Below the pieces are notes generated by a model. It saw only the letters and a list, made by a program, of their open reading frames with translations, had not been told where the DNA came from and searched no databases. Of a stretch of DNA of 55,176 bases, positions 10,404-21,340 are shown in pieces. The DNA comes from Triparma columacea (taxonomy: Eukaryota > Sar > Bolidophyceae > Parmales > Triparmaceae), in contig BRYA01000496.1 of NCBI GenBank assembly GCA_030267965.1, forward strand, positions 2,490 to 57,665. The letters are read 5' to 3'. The translations under genes were made by a program, and so were the position numbers. The stretch's first letter is position 1. Each line of letters starts with the position of its first letter.

Positions 10404-11890
10404 ATGAATAGCTACAATCGACTTTTAATGGTTTTAATAGGTCTCTCACACATGTTCCATGCCTCTAGCTTTCATCTTGGGATAAATATGGTCCATCGAC
10501 GAGGTGGTGCGATGATTGTGGGGACAAATTGTGCCTCAAATACGTTCAATGGTATTTATAAACAGCCACGAACGGCTTTTATATACAATCAAATACATAA
10601 GAGAGAGTATATACGAACATCTATGCTAAAACTATCAAAAGATGAGGATATGGCAGCTGTCACTGACCTCCTCATGGGGAGAAAGGTGAGAATACTGGTT
10701 CAAGGAGCGGATTGATGTGCGGAGTGATGTGCGGAGTGATGTGGAATGTAGCGGCGACAATATAAGGATGTTGCTTGGCCAGTGCGATAAAAGCAAAGTG
10801 AGCGATATCTCTGTTGTTTCTTATTAACCCCCTCCAATCTTACACTCAGGGATCGAATGAAGAGGCTAAGACTGCATCGACTGCATCAACAGAAGGTAGG
10901 AAGAGGGTGGTGTTCTTGGGTACTCCCGAAGTAGCCGCTACAGCTTTGCTTCAGATACACTCTGAGGGTATCAAGCAAAACAAGTGGGAAGTCGTTGCCT
11001 GCGTAACCCAGCCCCCCCGTCCCTTCGGTCGTAAGCGTACCCTCCGTCCCTCCCCCGTCCACACCACATCGGACTCCCTCTCCATCCCCGTCCTGACACC
11101 TGAGAAAGCCACGGACAAAGACTTCCTCGACGACCTTGCTCGAATTAAACCCGACCTATGCATAACCGCGGCGTACGGGTGCTACCTCCCCAAGCGGTTC
11201 CTCTCAACTCCCCCCTTAGGAACCCTCAACATCCACCCCTCCCTCCTCCCGCTTTACCGAGGTGCCTCCCCCGTTCAAAGGAGTCTCGAAAACGGGGACC
11301 CTAAGATCGGGGTTAGCGTACTCTACACGGTAAAGGCCATGGACGCGGGACCGGTGCTGAGGAGGGTCGAGGTTGAGGACGACGGGGAGAAGGGTACGAG
11401 CGTTGTTTTGGGGGAGCTTTTTGAGATTGGGACAGAGGCACTTACCGGGGTTATGGGGGACGTACTGGAGGGGAAGGTGGGGTGGGAGGATGCTGAAACT
11501 CAGAGGGAGGAGGAGGCTACTAAGGCAGCTATGATCGATGTGGGGGAAGGGGAGATTAAGGTTTGGGATGTTGAGGCGAGGGAAGCCAAGGATAGGATTA
11601 GGGCGTTTGATGTTTGGCCTGGGTGCCACATCTGGGTGAGGATTGAAGGGGAGGAGGGGGAGAGGAAGTTGAAGATTGGGAAGGGTAGAGTTCTGGAGGG
11701 AAAGTGGGCGGAGGGGGAGGACGGGGCGGGGAACGCAAAGGTTGGGAAGTGGGGGGCCAAGGTTAGGTGCAAGGGGGATACTGTGCTGGAGCTCTTGAGG
11801 GTTCAACCTGAGGGGAAGAAAATGATGGACGCGAAGAGTTGGGTTAATGGTCTAGGGGGAAGGGGCTTCGAGGTTGTTGAGAAAAAATGA
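10404..11890 (+). CDS. MTFMT: Methionyl-tRNA formyltransferase, organelle-targeted
   Basis: Two exons (10404-10685 and 10850-11890, phase 0) give 440 residues. The enzyme transfers the formyl group of 10-formyl-THF to Met-tRNA(fMet) for bacterial-type translation initiation. Visible signatures are VVFLGTPEVAA at the start of the Rossmann-like domain, AAYGCYLP, the catalytic-loop block HPSLLPLYRGASPVQ and a following GVSVLYTVKAMDAGPVL. A C-terminal Fmt domain follows with lineage-specific Glu/Gly-rich insertions. Exon 1 encodes only a leader of about 94 residues with a hydrophobic signal-peptide-like start (LLMVLIGLSHMFHASSF) followed by a basic stretch. The Ser-Ser-Phe just after the hydrophobic core resembles the plastid import motif of secondary plastids, so a plastid location is plausible; mitochondrial targeting is not excluded. 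Confidence 0.9.
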
Positions 11891-11977
11891 TTGAAGGGCT
11901 GGGAGGATTGGGGGAGGGAGAAATAAAGACTGGCTTCATAAAACATCCCTTTGCTAATTCGTTTTTCGTCCTCCTCC

Positions 11978-14093
11978 CTATGCGTTGACAAGCTTGGCGT
12001 AAGTGACCCTCTTTAGCACGGTTTCGCCGAGCCTCTTGACCTTGTCGTCCAGGTATTCCCCGTAGTTTCCTTGGAAAAAGTGCACCTTACTCTCGCCCTC
12101 AAACGCAAGAATGTGAGTCGCGATCTTGTCGAGGAAGTAGCGGTCGTGACTTACGACGAGGGCGCAACCGGCAAAGTCGAGGAGGGAGTTCTCGAGGCTA
12201 CGGATCGTCTCTGAGTCAAGGTCGTTGGTGGGCTCGTCAAAAATGAGGAAGTTGCCAGCGGACTTCACAGCCTACAATGCGATGAGAGAAAAGTGTTAGG
12301 ATAAACAGGCTGAAGAGAATAAGCGGGACTTTGTCTCTACCAATCTCACCTTTGCGAGGAGGCACCGGTTCCTTTCCCCTCCAGATAGATCTTTAACCTT
12401 GCTCTGCTGCAGGCCGCTCTTTATCCCGAACCAACCGCAGTAAGCCCTCGCATTGATGCTGATCTGTCCCAGCTCGATATCATCCCTCCCCTCACAGATC
12501 TCCTCGTACGCCGTGTTGTCTCCATTCAGCTCGTCCATCCTCTCCTGTCCCACCGTCACCATGTTGACGCTGTCCCCAACCTTGAGCGTACCAGAGTCCG
12601 GCGTGTCCTGCCCCGTTATCATTCGAACGAGTGTAGTCTTTCCCGCTCCGTTAGGCCCGACCACCCCGACGATGCTCCCGGGAGGCAAGTCGAACGAAAC
12701 GTCCTTCAGCAGCATCTTGTCCCCAAACGCCTTGTTAACGCCGTCGGCCGTCACCACGACGTCTCCCAGCCTCGGCCCCGGGGGTATGTATATCTCCCCT
12801 CTGTTCCTGACCTCGTCGCTCCTCCCCGGCGACTGCAGGAGAAGCTCTTCGTAGCGGTTGAGGCGAGCTTTACTCTTGTTGCCCTTGGCCTTGGGGGTGG
12901 ACTTTATCCACTCGAGCTCCTGCTGGAGCGTCTTGGCGGAAGCCGACTCGGACTGTTTTTCCCTCTCCAGTCTCTTTGCCTTCTCCTCAAGCCACCTTGA
13001 GTAGTTCCCCTCGTGCGGAAATCCCTGTCCCTTGTCGAGCTCGAGTATCCACTGCGCAACGTTCTCGAGGAAGTAGCGGTCGTGAGTAATGCAGACGACT
13101 GTGCCCTTAAACTGTTCTAGGAACACCTCTAGCCACTGCACAGACTCCGCGTCGAGGTGGTTCGTAGGTTCATCTAGCAGCAGCAGGTCATGGTTCTGCA
13201 GTAGGAGCGCAGCGAGCGCAACCCTCCTTTTCTCCCCCCCGCTCAAATTCTCAATGAGCGCATCTTCAGGGGGACACCTAAGGGCGTCCATAGCCCTCTC
13301 AACAGTCCGGTCGAGCTCCCATAGATCACCGGCGTCAATCTGATCCTGGAGCTCGTTGAAACGGTCCATTGTTTGCTCCATCTCTTCATCAGACATGCTC
13401 TCACCGAGCTTCACAGAGATATCGTTGTACTCGTCAATGACCGCGCGGCTCGATGCTACGGCAGGGTCGATGCACTCCTTAACCGTCTTCCCCTCAAGAA
13501 CTGGTTCCTGAGCCAGGTAACCAACCCTTGCCCCAGGCTTCGGCCTCGCCACCCCGTCGAAGTCCTTGTCCACCCCTGCCATGATTTTCAGCAGGGAGGA
13601 CTTACCGCTACCGTTTGAACCAACGACACCTATCTTGGCACCTGGGTAGAAGGCCAAATCGACGCCGTTGAGGACCATCCGCTCGGAGTTTGGGACCTTC
13701 TTCTTGAGCTTCTGGAGAGTAAACATAAACTCCGAGTCGAGTCTTTGGCGAGGAGGGTGAGATAGTGACGTCAGGGGGACAGAGAGGAGGGCTGGTAGTC
13801 GGATGAAGTCCGATGGTAGTCGGGTTACATAAGTTGTTCCTTATATCTCACCTGTCGGTCTGCGCAGTCGAGGATGAGGAGGACGATGACGCCTTTTGAG
13901 CGCGCTTGTCGTATCCTCCTCCTCCACCCCCTCCCTGTTTCTTCTTTTTGCCATAATGAGGGCCGACGACAGAGACTTGCTGTTTGGGAAATTTAACGGA
14001 GGGGTATGAGAGGGATTTCGGTAGATGACGAGGTTGAAGGGTAAATGAATTGACCAGGGTGAGAACCGCTGATATCGCTAGTACGATTTTCAT
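11978..14093 (-). CDS. ettA: EttA-type ABC-F translation factor, plastid-targeted
   Basis: Exons 14093-13852, 13742-12350 and 12271-11978 give 642 residues. The protein has two ABC ATPase cassettes and no membrane segments. Walker A motifs are GSNGSGKSS and GPNGAGKTT, signatures are LSGGEKRR and LSGGERNR, and Walker B motifs are [12 protein letters not shown] and [12 protein letters not shown]. The linker contains [12 protein letters not shown] and later [20 protein letters not shown], and IPPGPRLGD precedes the second cassette; these are diagnostic for EttA. EttA binds the ribosomal E site and gates the first elongation steps according to the ATP/ADP ratio. Exon 1 encodes a signal peptide ([16 protein letters not shown]) followed by FTLQPRHL, close to the stramenopile ASAFAP-type plastid motif, then a Lys/Gly/Ser-rich transit region. 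A cyanobacterial origin via the plastid is the likely source. Confidence 0.93.
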
Positions 14094-14402
14094 GGCAAAT
14101 TGTTGATTTTGGAAAAGGAGCCTCAATTTTGCAAGGACAAAAAGCAATTTCCCACTTTCCTGTCCTTTTACAACAATTTTATAGCGATATAACGCACTCT
14201 TGAGATACAAATATATAGAATATCTCTTATAATCCAATCTCAACTTCATAGATTGTCCACAGAGCTCAAATTCTCCTCCCCCTCCCCCACCCACTCGAAG
14301 GCCAGGAGAACAAATTCAATTTTCTCCTCGATTTCTCCCTCTTCAACGTCAATTTACGGAAGACAACAATCAGAACTATAAGAGTACTACCTCAACTACA
14401 TA
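14094..14402. promoter_or_regulatory. Bidirectional promoter region, ettA and NMD3
   Basis: This 309-bp intergenic stretch separates two divergent start codons. It carries AT-rich patches at about 14170-14250 and a C-rich run (tcctccccctcccccacccac) at 14272-14292. No conserved element can be assigned from sequence alone. Confidence 0.4.
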
Positions 14403-16280
14403 ATGGCCACCTTTGTAGCCACTCCCGTTAATATTCTCTGTTGCCTTTGCGGTCTCCCTACTCCCCCGAATGCCTCCGCTACTTGCGCTTCATGCCTTAG
14501 TCAATCCTCCGATATTACTCGCGGTATCACCACGGAGGTCACGCTTCACCAGTGCAGGTCGTGCCAGAGGTGGCACAAGGAGGAGAACAAGTGGTTGGGA
14601 TGTGACTTGGAGAGCAGGGAGCTCATGGGACTTTGTCTGGAGAAGACTAGCGGGCTCAAGCCCAAGAGGGGCTCGAGGGTTGAGGATAGGGTGAAGCTCA
14701 CCGACGCGTCTTGGATTTGGACCGAGCCCCATTCCATGAGGCTCAAGGTGAAGCTGACTGTCCAGAAGGAGGTTGAGTCGGGTCTCATCCTCCAGCAGTC
14801 TTTCGTCTGCGAGTACATCGTCCGCAACCAGCAGTGCCCCGGTTGCCTTGCAAACTTCACGCAGGGCGCCTGGAAGCACCTCGTCCAGGTCCGCCAGAAG
14901 GTCGGGCACAAGAGGACGTTCCTATACCTCGAGCAGATCATCCTCAAGAAGGGAGGAGCCAAGGGGGCGCTTAGCATCGAGGTCTTCAGGGATGGGATGG
15001 ACTTCTACTTCGGAGAGAGGGGGAAGGGAGAGAGGTTCATCGACTTCCTGGAGAACGAGGTACCTATCAAGGTTAAAAAATCCAAGAAACTTATCGGGAC
15101 TGACGTCAAGAGCAACATCAGCAACTACAAGGTGAGAAAGGCGCGAGTATTAAAGCGCTGGTTTCAGTGTACGAGTTGTTGTGTTACGCTTGCCCTTTGG
15201 CCATTGCTTACCCTACCGTTTCACTCCTCGCAGTTCACCAGCTACGTTGAGATCATACCCCTCTGCAGGGAGGATCTCCTCTACCTCCCCAAGTCCCTCG
15301 CCAAGTCCCAGGCCAACATGGAGCGTCTCGCCATCGTAAAGCAGGTCGGTGAAGTCGTTCAGATCGTCGATCCCCTAAGCGGTCAGACTGGTACGATTAC
15401 ATCAACTACGTACTGGAGGGACGCGTTCAGACCGGCTATCAGCAGCCATAGGAGCAGACTAACAAGGTACATCGTTATGGACAGCGTACCTGTCGTCGAA
15501 CGATCCTCCCACCAGGGACGTAAGCAGACTCGGAAGCAACGGAACAGGGTTAGCGAGCTCGTTCTAATGAAGGAGGACGACATGGGCGCGAACGACGAGC
15601 AGGTGACGGTCAGGTCGCACATCGGGTACCTGTGCAAGGCGGGGGACGTGGTGCTGGGGTACAACTTGAGGGACACTAACATCGTGGAATGCGACGATGA
15701 GGGGGGGGACGATCTGGGGAACCAGGACGTCGTCGTTGTGAGGAAACTTTACGGAGGGGTGGCGAGCGGGGAGAAGGAAAGACAGAGGATCTGGAGGTTA
15801 CAGAGACTTGAGGTTGAATTGAAGGAGACAAGGAACGCAAAGAAGGAGGAGGAGAAGGCCTTTGAGGACGAGGAGGACTTCATGCAGGAGCTTGAGGGGG
15901 ACAAGACCATGAGGGAGAGGGTCAACCTTTACAAGGTTAAAAACCTGGATGGGAAGGGGGGAGATGACGATGAAGACAACCCAGATGACGATCAGAAAGT
16001 CACACTTGACGAGCTTCTCGAGAGCCTCGACTTGGACAAGGGTGCCGACTCCGGCGACGAGGCCGGGGGGGAGGCAGGAGAGGGGATTTACAACTTCGAC
16101 GAGGACCTGCAGTACGGGGGGGCGTTCATGGGAGGAGTGGAGGAAGGAGCGAGAGCGGAACAGGACGGGATTGGGTTCGTGGGGAGAGACGAGAGCAAGA
16201 AAGTTGCGGAAAAGGGGGAGGCTAGACCGGTGCAACAGTTCGGGCAGGAGTTCATGGGGAAGGAGTTCAAGTTCACGTAA
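14403..16280 (+). CDS. NMD3: NMD3, 60S ribosomal subunit nuclear export adapter
   Basis: Exons 14403-15131 and 15234-16280 (phase 0) give 591 residues. NMD3 bridges the nascent 60S subunit to the Crm1 exportin and is released in the cytoplasm. The N-terminus has the expected zinc-binding cysteines (CCLCG, CASC, CRSC and later QQCPGC). Next come AWKHLVQVRQKVGHKRTFLYLEQ-type sequence and GMDFYFGERGKGERFIDFL, both hallmarks of the family, then the SH3-like and OB-like regions. The C-terminus is a long acidic tail that, with its hydrophobic residues, would hold export and localisation signals. It is longer than human NMD3 (503), mostly through this tail. The intron is 102 bp, a multiple of three, and contains no in-frame stop, so a retained-intron form would stay in frame. 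Confidence 0.92.
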   Translation: MATFVATPVNILCCLCGLPTPPNASATCASCLSQSSDITRGITTEVTLHQCRSCQRWHKEENKWLGCDLESRELMGLCLEKTSGLKPKRGSRVEDRVKLTDASWIWTEPHSMRLKVKLTVQKEVESGLILQQSFVCEYIVRNQQCPGCLANFTQGAWKHLVQVRQKVGHKRTFLYLEQIILKKGGAKGALSIEVFRDGMDFYFGERGKGERFIDFLENEVPIKVKKSKKLIGTDVKSNISNYKVRKARVLKRWFQCTSCCVTLALWPLLTLPFHSSQFTSYVEIIPLCREDLLYLPKSLAKSQANMERLAIVKQVGEVVQIVDPLSGQTGTITSTTYWRDAFRPAISSHRSRLTRYIVMDSVPVVERSSHQGRKQTRKQRNRVSELVLMKEDDMGANDEQVTVRSHIGYLCKAGDVVLGYNLRDTNIVECDDEGGDDLGNQDVVVVRKLYGGVASGEKERQRIWRLQRLEVELKETRNAKKEEEKAFEDEEDFMQELEGDKTMRERVNLYKVKNLDGKGGDDDEDNPDDDQKVTLDELLESLDLDKGADSGDEAGGEAGEGIYNFDEDLQYGGAFMGGVEEGARAEQDGIGFVGRDESKKVAEKGEARPVQQFGQEFMGKEFKFT

Positions 16281-16416
16281 GCTTTTACAGATGGTGTGTT
16301 GAAATGGAAATTGTTGAAGACCTTTTGTCTGGATTTTGGGATTTTCACCTTTTTCTCTCGAATTCACGAATTCACAACCTTTCGTCCTTTTCCCCTTTTC
16401 CCCCATTTAGTTTGGC

Positions 16417-19400
16417 ATGGCTGAGATACACGATTGTACGTTTGTTAGGGTACATAAATGATGTATTAAATTATATGTGTATGCTTAAAATGAGCTCAAT
16501 CGTCGTTAAATAGGCTTAAATTGTAAATATCTCACCCTCCTTTCTCGCACTATCTTCTCCTTTGCCTTCTCCTTTGCCTTCTCTCTTTGGCCTTCTCTTT
16601 CAACTCAGCGTCACTATGGCGTAAGCTCGGTAGCATCCCATATTATCTATCTGAATTATCCCCCCAGTTACATCTCAAAGAAATAGTAAAGTCCTCAAAA
16701 GATGGAACCAGACATCTCTTCGCACAGGCAACTGCAGGAGGTCCAACGTACGCTCTCCCTCTTCCCTTGTTCTCACCGCATTGGGGTACTGAGATACATA
16801 CACCTTATGGTCGTATTCCTTATCCTTCTACTTCTTTAAGAAGCCTTCACCCTAACCAGGTATGGCCAGCTGTTCATGGTTTTGGTTATATTGGAAACGG
16901 TTGGCTTTCTATAGTCAGTGATAACGGTCTGGTGGTCTGCGTAAACGCCGCTACAACCGAGTGCGTGAGCACGCACGCGTGGAGCGTAAAGGCAGGGTCA
17001 CTGAGGGCTACCTTTGTTGAGTTTTATACCCACCAGGAGGAGATGGGTGTTGTTGTGGGGAGGAACGACGAGAGGTTTGTCGATGTTAGGTTTGTCAGGA
17101 AGGGATTGGTGGACGAGGAGGTGAGTGACACTGGAGGAGTGACAATGGAGTATCTCTAGTGTCTCCTCTTACTTCCTCCTACTCTTCCTCTTACTCTTCC
17201 TATCACTTCCCCATACCTCCTCTCACTTCCTCTTACCTCCTCTCACTTTCTTCAGGAAATGAGACTCAGTACCCTCCCCCTCCCTGTCGTAGGCGGAGAT
17301 CTCGGAGGAGGACGTTGGTCCTTCTCCCTTACCCCCTCTCTCCCCATAATAACCACCACATGCATAAACACCCAGTCAACGATAGCCTCCCTGAAAATGC
17401 ACAACACACTGACACCTGTCGTCGCACTCTCTAATGGGGAAATATTCTCCTCAAAAGGCTCAGTTAAACTAGGCTTCAACATCGACTCAATGTCATGGAG
17501 CCACAACGGAAAGGTGAGGCAGAGAACAATCACAGGCTAGCGAGAGAAAGAACCCAAGCCGTGGAAAAGGGGTGTTAGAGAGCCTTGTGTAGACTTTGTG
17601 ACGACTGTGTCAATCCGAAGTGCAAGACACTCCGCCACCCTCTTATCTCCCCATTGACCCTCGCCTAACATCAACCACTAACCTCTTGATTTAATCCTCT
17701 CCTCTCAGTACGTAACCTTCCTAACCGGGTCCAACGTGGTGGTTATGGACCACGCTCTAACCTCCGTCGTAACAAAGTTCAGCCTCCAAAGTTCGGGTAG
17801 GGGTCCCGGCAACGTCGGCTGGCTAGGTAGCGACTGCGTGGCGGTATGGAATGACAACGGTGACGTGACGCTTATAGGACCGTATGGAGACGAGTGTAAG
17901 TGGAAGATAGGGAGCGTGGGGGGAGATAAATCAAAGGCATTTATCAAGAACTTCTCAATGGACGTAGACGGGGCGAGGTGGCTGGACTCAAACGGAGGCC
18001 TATGGTGGATCGGTCGTGTCCCTGAAGTCATCGAGGACATCTACAACCCGGGATCCGTGTCTACAGCCTCGTGCGTAGTTAACGGAACCGGGACGGCGGG
18101 GAACGTGGGGGGGATGGACAGGGGGACACACGCGACAGTTATGGAGGCGATGCTTTGCGTTAACGGGGCGGAGAGGACGAGGCTAGCGAGGCTGGGTAAG
18201 GGGGGGGGGGAGGAGGGGTGGGTTAAAATGAAATTAGCAAGGGTCATGGAAAGCGCGTGGAAGAGGGGCGTATACGTGACTGCGAAACAGGCGGAGGAGG
18301 AGGATATTATGGAAACGCTACTGCAACACTCACCGCTGTTCGGGTATAATGCGGCGAAACTACTGGGGAAACCAGTGGGCAATTCGGTGATGGCGCTGCT
18401 GCAAATAAAAATGCAGGAGATTATTGAAGGGGGGGTCAAGGGGAACGAATTGGTGCACAGGGTGCTGGAGATGGTCAAGGGCTACGAAACCAGCAAGGGT
18501 TGGAAGAGCGAGGGGGTTAGGGGAAAGATTGCCGTCTGGCTCAAGTCGAGGGGATTGGAAGACGAAGGCAAGGCTATTGCTAAAATGGAGGTGAGAATGA
18601 CCGCACTAGTCAAAGGAGCACAGTGGCCGCGAATGGCACATCAGAGGTACCCTCGGCTTACCCACTCACGCAATTTATTTACCGCGGCTCGCTCTGCGGT
18701 AACTCACTTTCGCTCACCCCGCTCTCGCAGCCGGAGGTGATGTTCTTGATACCAGTTCTTCTCGAGATGGGCATGTACAAGCTCGCCGCTTCGAAATGTA
18801 ACGGCGACACGGAGCTTTTGGGGATGTGCCTCTGGGAGGTTGAGCGTAAAATGGGTCGGGAGGAATTCTTCAACGAGGTAAAGGGGTGGGGAAGGGAGGG
18901 GGTGGGACTAGTGAAGAAGTACTGGAGGGAGCAGGGGAAGATGAAGGACTTGGTAGGATTCTTGATTTCACTTGGGCAGCCGGTGAAGGCAGTCGACGTC
19001 TTGGTGGGGATGTCGGGAGAGGGAGAGGAGAAGAGGGAGGAGAAGGCGAAGGAGGGTTTGAGGATATTGAGCACTAATAAGGGGAACGACTTCCAGAAAT
19101 CCATCCTCACCGACGAGTTGGAATTGACGGCTTGGCGGAGGTAAGACTGGGCGGAAGCCAAAATCAACGCACGAAGATCAAAGCCCCACTTACACACCCC
19201 TTTTGCACTTCGATTGGTCTCTCGCTCGTCACAGGGAGATGCAGCAACAGTTCGTGGGGATCGATTTCGGACATTCCGTCATGTCTCTTCTCGAGGGACT
19301 CCTTACATACTCTGGTCTTGATCCGAGGGAGGGAGCGGTGGCTAATAAGGCCATAGCAGAAACTGCGAAAAAGTTCAAGATCAGCGAGGGGAGACTAGTG

Positions 19401-19673
19401 AAAGTTAAGGCCTGGGGATTCGCAAGGACCAAGCAGTGGGGCGCGTTCATGAACCTGCAGCAGAACTGCCCGAAAAGTATGCTCGACTCGGACCTGTTCG
19501 TTAGGTGTGCCATCGCATGCGACGCGCCCAAGGTTGAGGTCGGAAGGTACATTGCAGCGGTGAAGGATGGGTACAAGAGATTTAAGCTATATGCAGAGGT
19601 TGGAGAGCTGGAGATGGCAAGGAAGGAGGCGGCAGGGAATCGGGGGTGGCTGGAGGAGATAGGGCTAACGTAG
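16417..19673 (+). CDS. VPS16: VPS16, HOPS/CORVET core subunit
   Basis: Six exons: 16417-16435, 16609-17120, 17256-17513, 17709-18590, 18731-19140 and 19235-19673. They give 839 residues, the same as human VPS16. VPS16 scaffolds VPS33 in the HOPS and CORVET tethering complexes on endosomes and lysosomes. The N-terminal half fits a beta-propeller (SLWRKLGSIPYYLSEL, AGGPTYALP). The C-terminal half is an alpha-solenoid with VKAWGFARTKQWGAFMNLQ and YKRFKLYAEVGELEMARKEA, matching the Vps16 C domain. The first exon is only 19 bp (ATGGCTGAGATACACGATT, donor GTACGT). I chose it because no in-frame ATG precedes the conserved start of exon 2, which follows a strong pyrimidine tract and CAG, and because the phase fits exactly. 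The family call is good; the 19-bp exon is inferred. Confidence 0.75.
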
Positions 19674-19789
19674 TATCATGATTTTTCTACAAAATATCTT
19701 CACTTGGAACCCAGACAGGAATTCCAATTTTCACCTCACTTTTTCCAGGTGGTCATTTTTTGTTGTTGCCAAGATTACCAAGCCCACAG

Positions 19790-21305
19790 ATGGATACGGA
19801 AAGTTCTGAGCAGGCCGAAAACTCTTCTCGCGAAGACCGTCTTCTTTTTGATGTCTCCATCTCTGACTGGGAAGTAATAAAGCAATTCTGGAACAATCCA
19901 ACTCGGTCTACCCTCCATGGCACCCCCAAACTGGCCGTTAATAAGCAGTTATCTCGAAGATGGGTCCACATGTGGCAATATATTGTATCCATCACGGCTG
20001 CCTTGATGCTCTTTCTAGGTGAGATTATGAAAACTTCCATGCCTGTATCCTTCCTCCCCTTCCTCACCCCCCACCCCAGTATACTCGAACTTTGCATCCT
20101 ACTTTCACTTCAACTCGACGTTTATAACCACGTTGCAGACTTCCCCTAAAAGCTTGTCATTTCCCGTAGTCACACTATGCAACAACAATGTAATTTATAC
20201 CAGGATGGAAGGTGAGCAGGCCTTGCCTGAAGAACTTCAAGAGTTCTGCAACAACACCAAGCAGTATGACGAAGCCGTCAAGGTTTTAGGAAACCTTTCG
20301 GCATCGGAATTTCAACGATATGGCGCCAACGTTGAGGACTTTATCAATGGTTGCGATATCGAAGGTGTCTCGTGCGTGGATCCAAAATACTGGACCGCAA
20401 GCGTCCCTGACACTTTCGCTTGGGGCCTCTGCTATTCGCTTGACACATCTTTATTTGATAAGCCGTCAGGACTCGGCATTTGGAATTCCATCTCTTTGGA
20501 GTTGAATCTTGAGAGTGACATGTACTGCGGCTCAATTTCACCTGACGTTGGGGCGAGGATGGCAGTCCACGAACAAGGGAGCTGGCCAAATCCCAACGAG
20601 GGCTATACGCTAGCTTCTTCTTCTTCCTATCTAGTCGAGATCGGGCTCAAGAGAGTGATTCGACTAGGGGAGCCGTACACAGCTTGCGAGAGCGAAAAAA
20701 TCTTTTACCCATCGACCGAGCCTTGCTACGAGAAATGCGTCGTCCAGGAGGTGTTGAGGCAGTGTGAATGCCGGTTTTCCCGAAGTCTTCAGTACGAGGA
20801 ATTGGACCTGCCCTTCTGCGACAACGACGATACGTTAGAGACATGCGGCGAGGGCATTGAAGCTGCTTGGTTCAACGAAGAATCAGATTGCGAATGCCCA
20901 CTTCCAGCCTGCGAGGAAACGAACTACTACATTAAATCTGCGAGCGCAGGGCGGTGGCCATCCAGGAAGGCCCGGCAAATCTACTCAGACGAGGACATGA
21001 TGAACGAGAACGATTACGTAGGCGCAAGTATTTACTTCTCAACCTTTTCGCACGAGGAGAATAGAGAGACTGCTGATAAGGACATTGTGAGCACCTTGAG
21101 TACGGTTGGAGGGTCTCTGGGATTGTGTTTGGGCGCTTCAATCATCTCACTATTCGAAATAGCGGAGCTTATAGGAATCTTAGGGAGGCGGTGGAATATA
21201 CGAAGGGCGCAGAGGAAAAGGGAAAGAATGTTAAGCATGCGCAAGGCTCTACTGGAGGAGCAGGGGGGCGTTGAAGGGCAAGAAATGGAGGACAACGCTA
21301 ATTAA
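19790..21305 (+). CDS. Deg/ENaC/ASIC-family sodium channel subunit
   Basis: Exons 19790-20018 and 20080-21305 (phase 1, 61-bp intron) give 484 residues. The layout is that of a degenerin/epithelial sodium channel: short cytoplasmic N-terminus with the HG gating motif (STLHG, His43-Gly44), TM1 at about 62-78, then FPVVTLCNNN at the start of the ectodomain. The ectodomain is Cys-rich, with YTACESEKIFYPSTEPCYEKC and later CECRF and CECPLPAC. The pre-TM2 and TM2 block is GGSLGLCLGASIISLFEI and holds the G-x-S selectivity filter as GAS (428-430), as in ASICs. A basic tail ends the protein. Members form trimeric Na+ channels in the plasma membrane; ligand, mechanical or proton gating cannot be predicted. 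The join spanning TM1 restores frame and motif order, which supports the model. Confidence 0.9.
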
Positions 21306-21340
21306 TACACAACTCACTTCACATAAAGCATTTTTTAACA

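Noticed and set aside
16587..16608. TTG start giving MAFSFNSA for VPS16
   Set aside because: It lies in a strong pyrimidine tract before CAG, so it is most likely intron; a 19-bp upstream exon with ATG fits the phase.
17159..17434. 91-residue Ser/Tyr-rich frame inside VPS16
   Set aside because: It starts in intron sequence made of TCC/CTT repeats and runs out of frame with the conserved exon.
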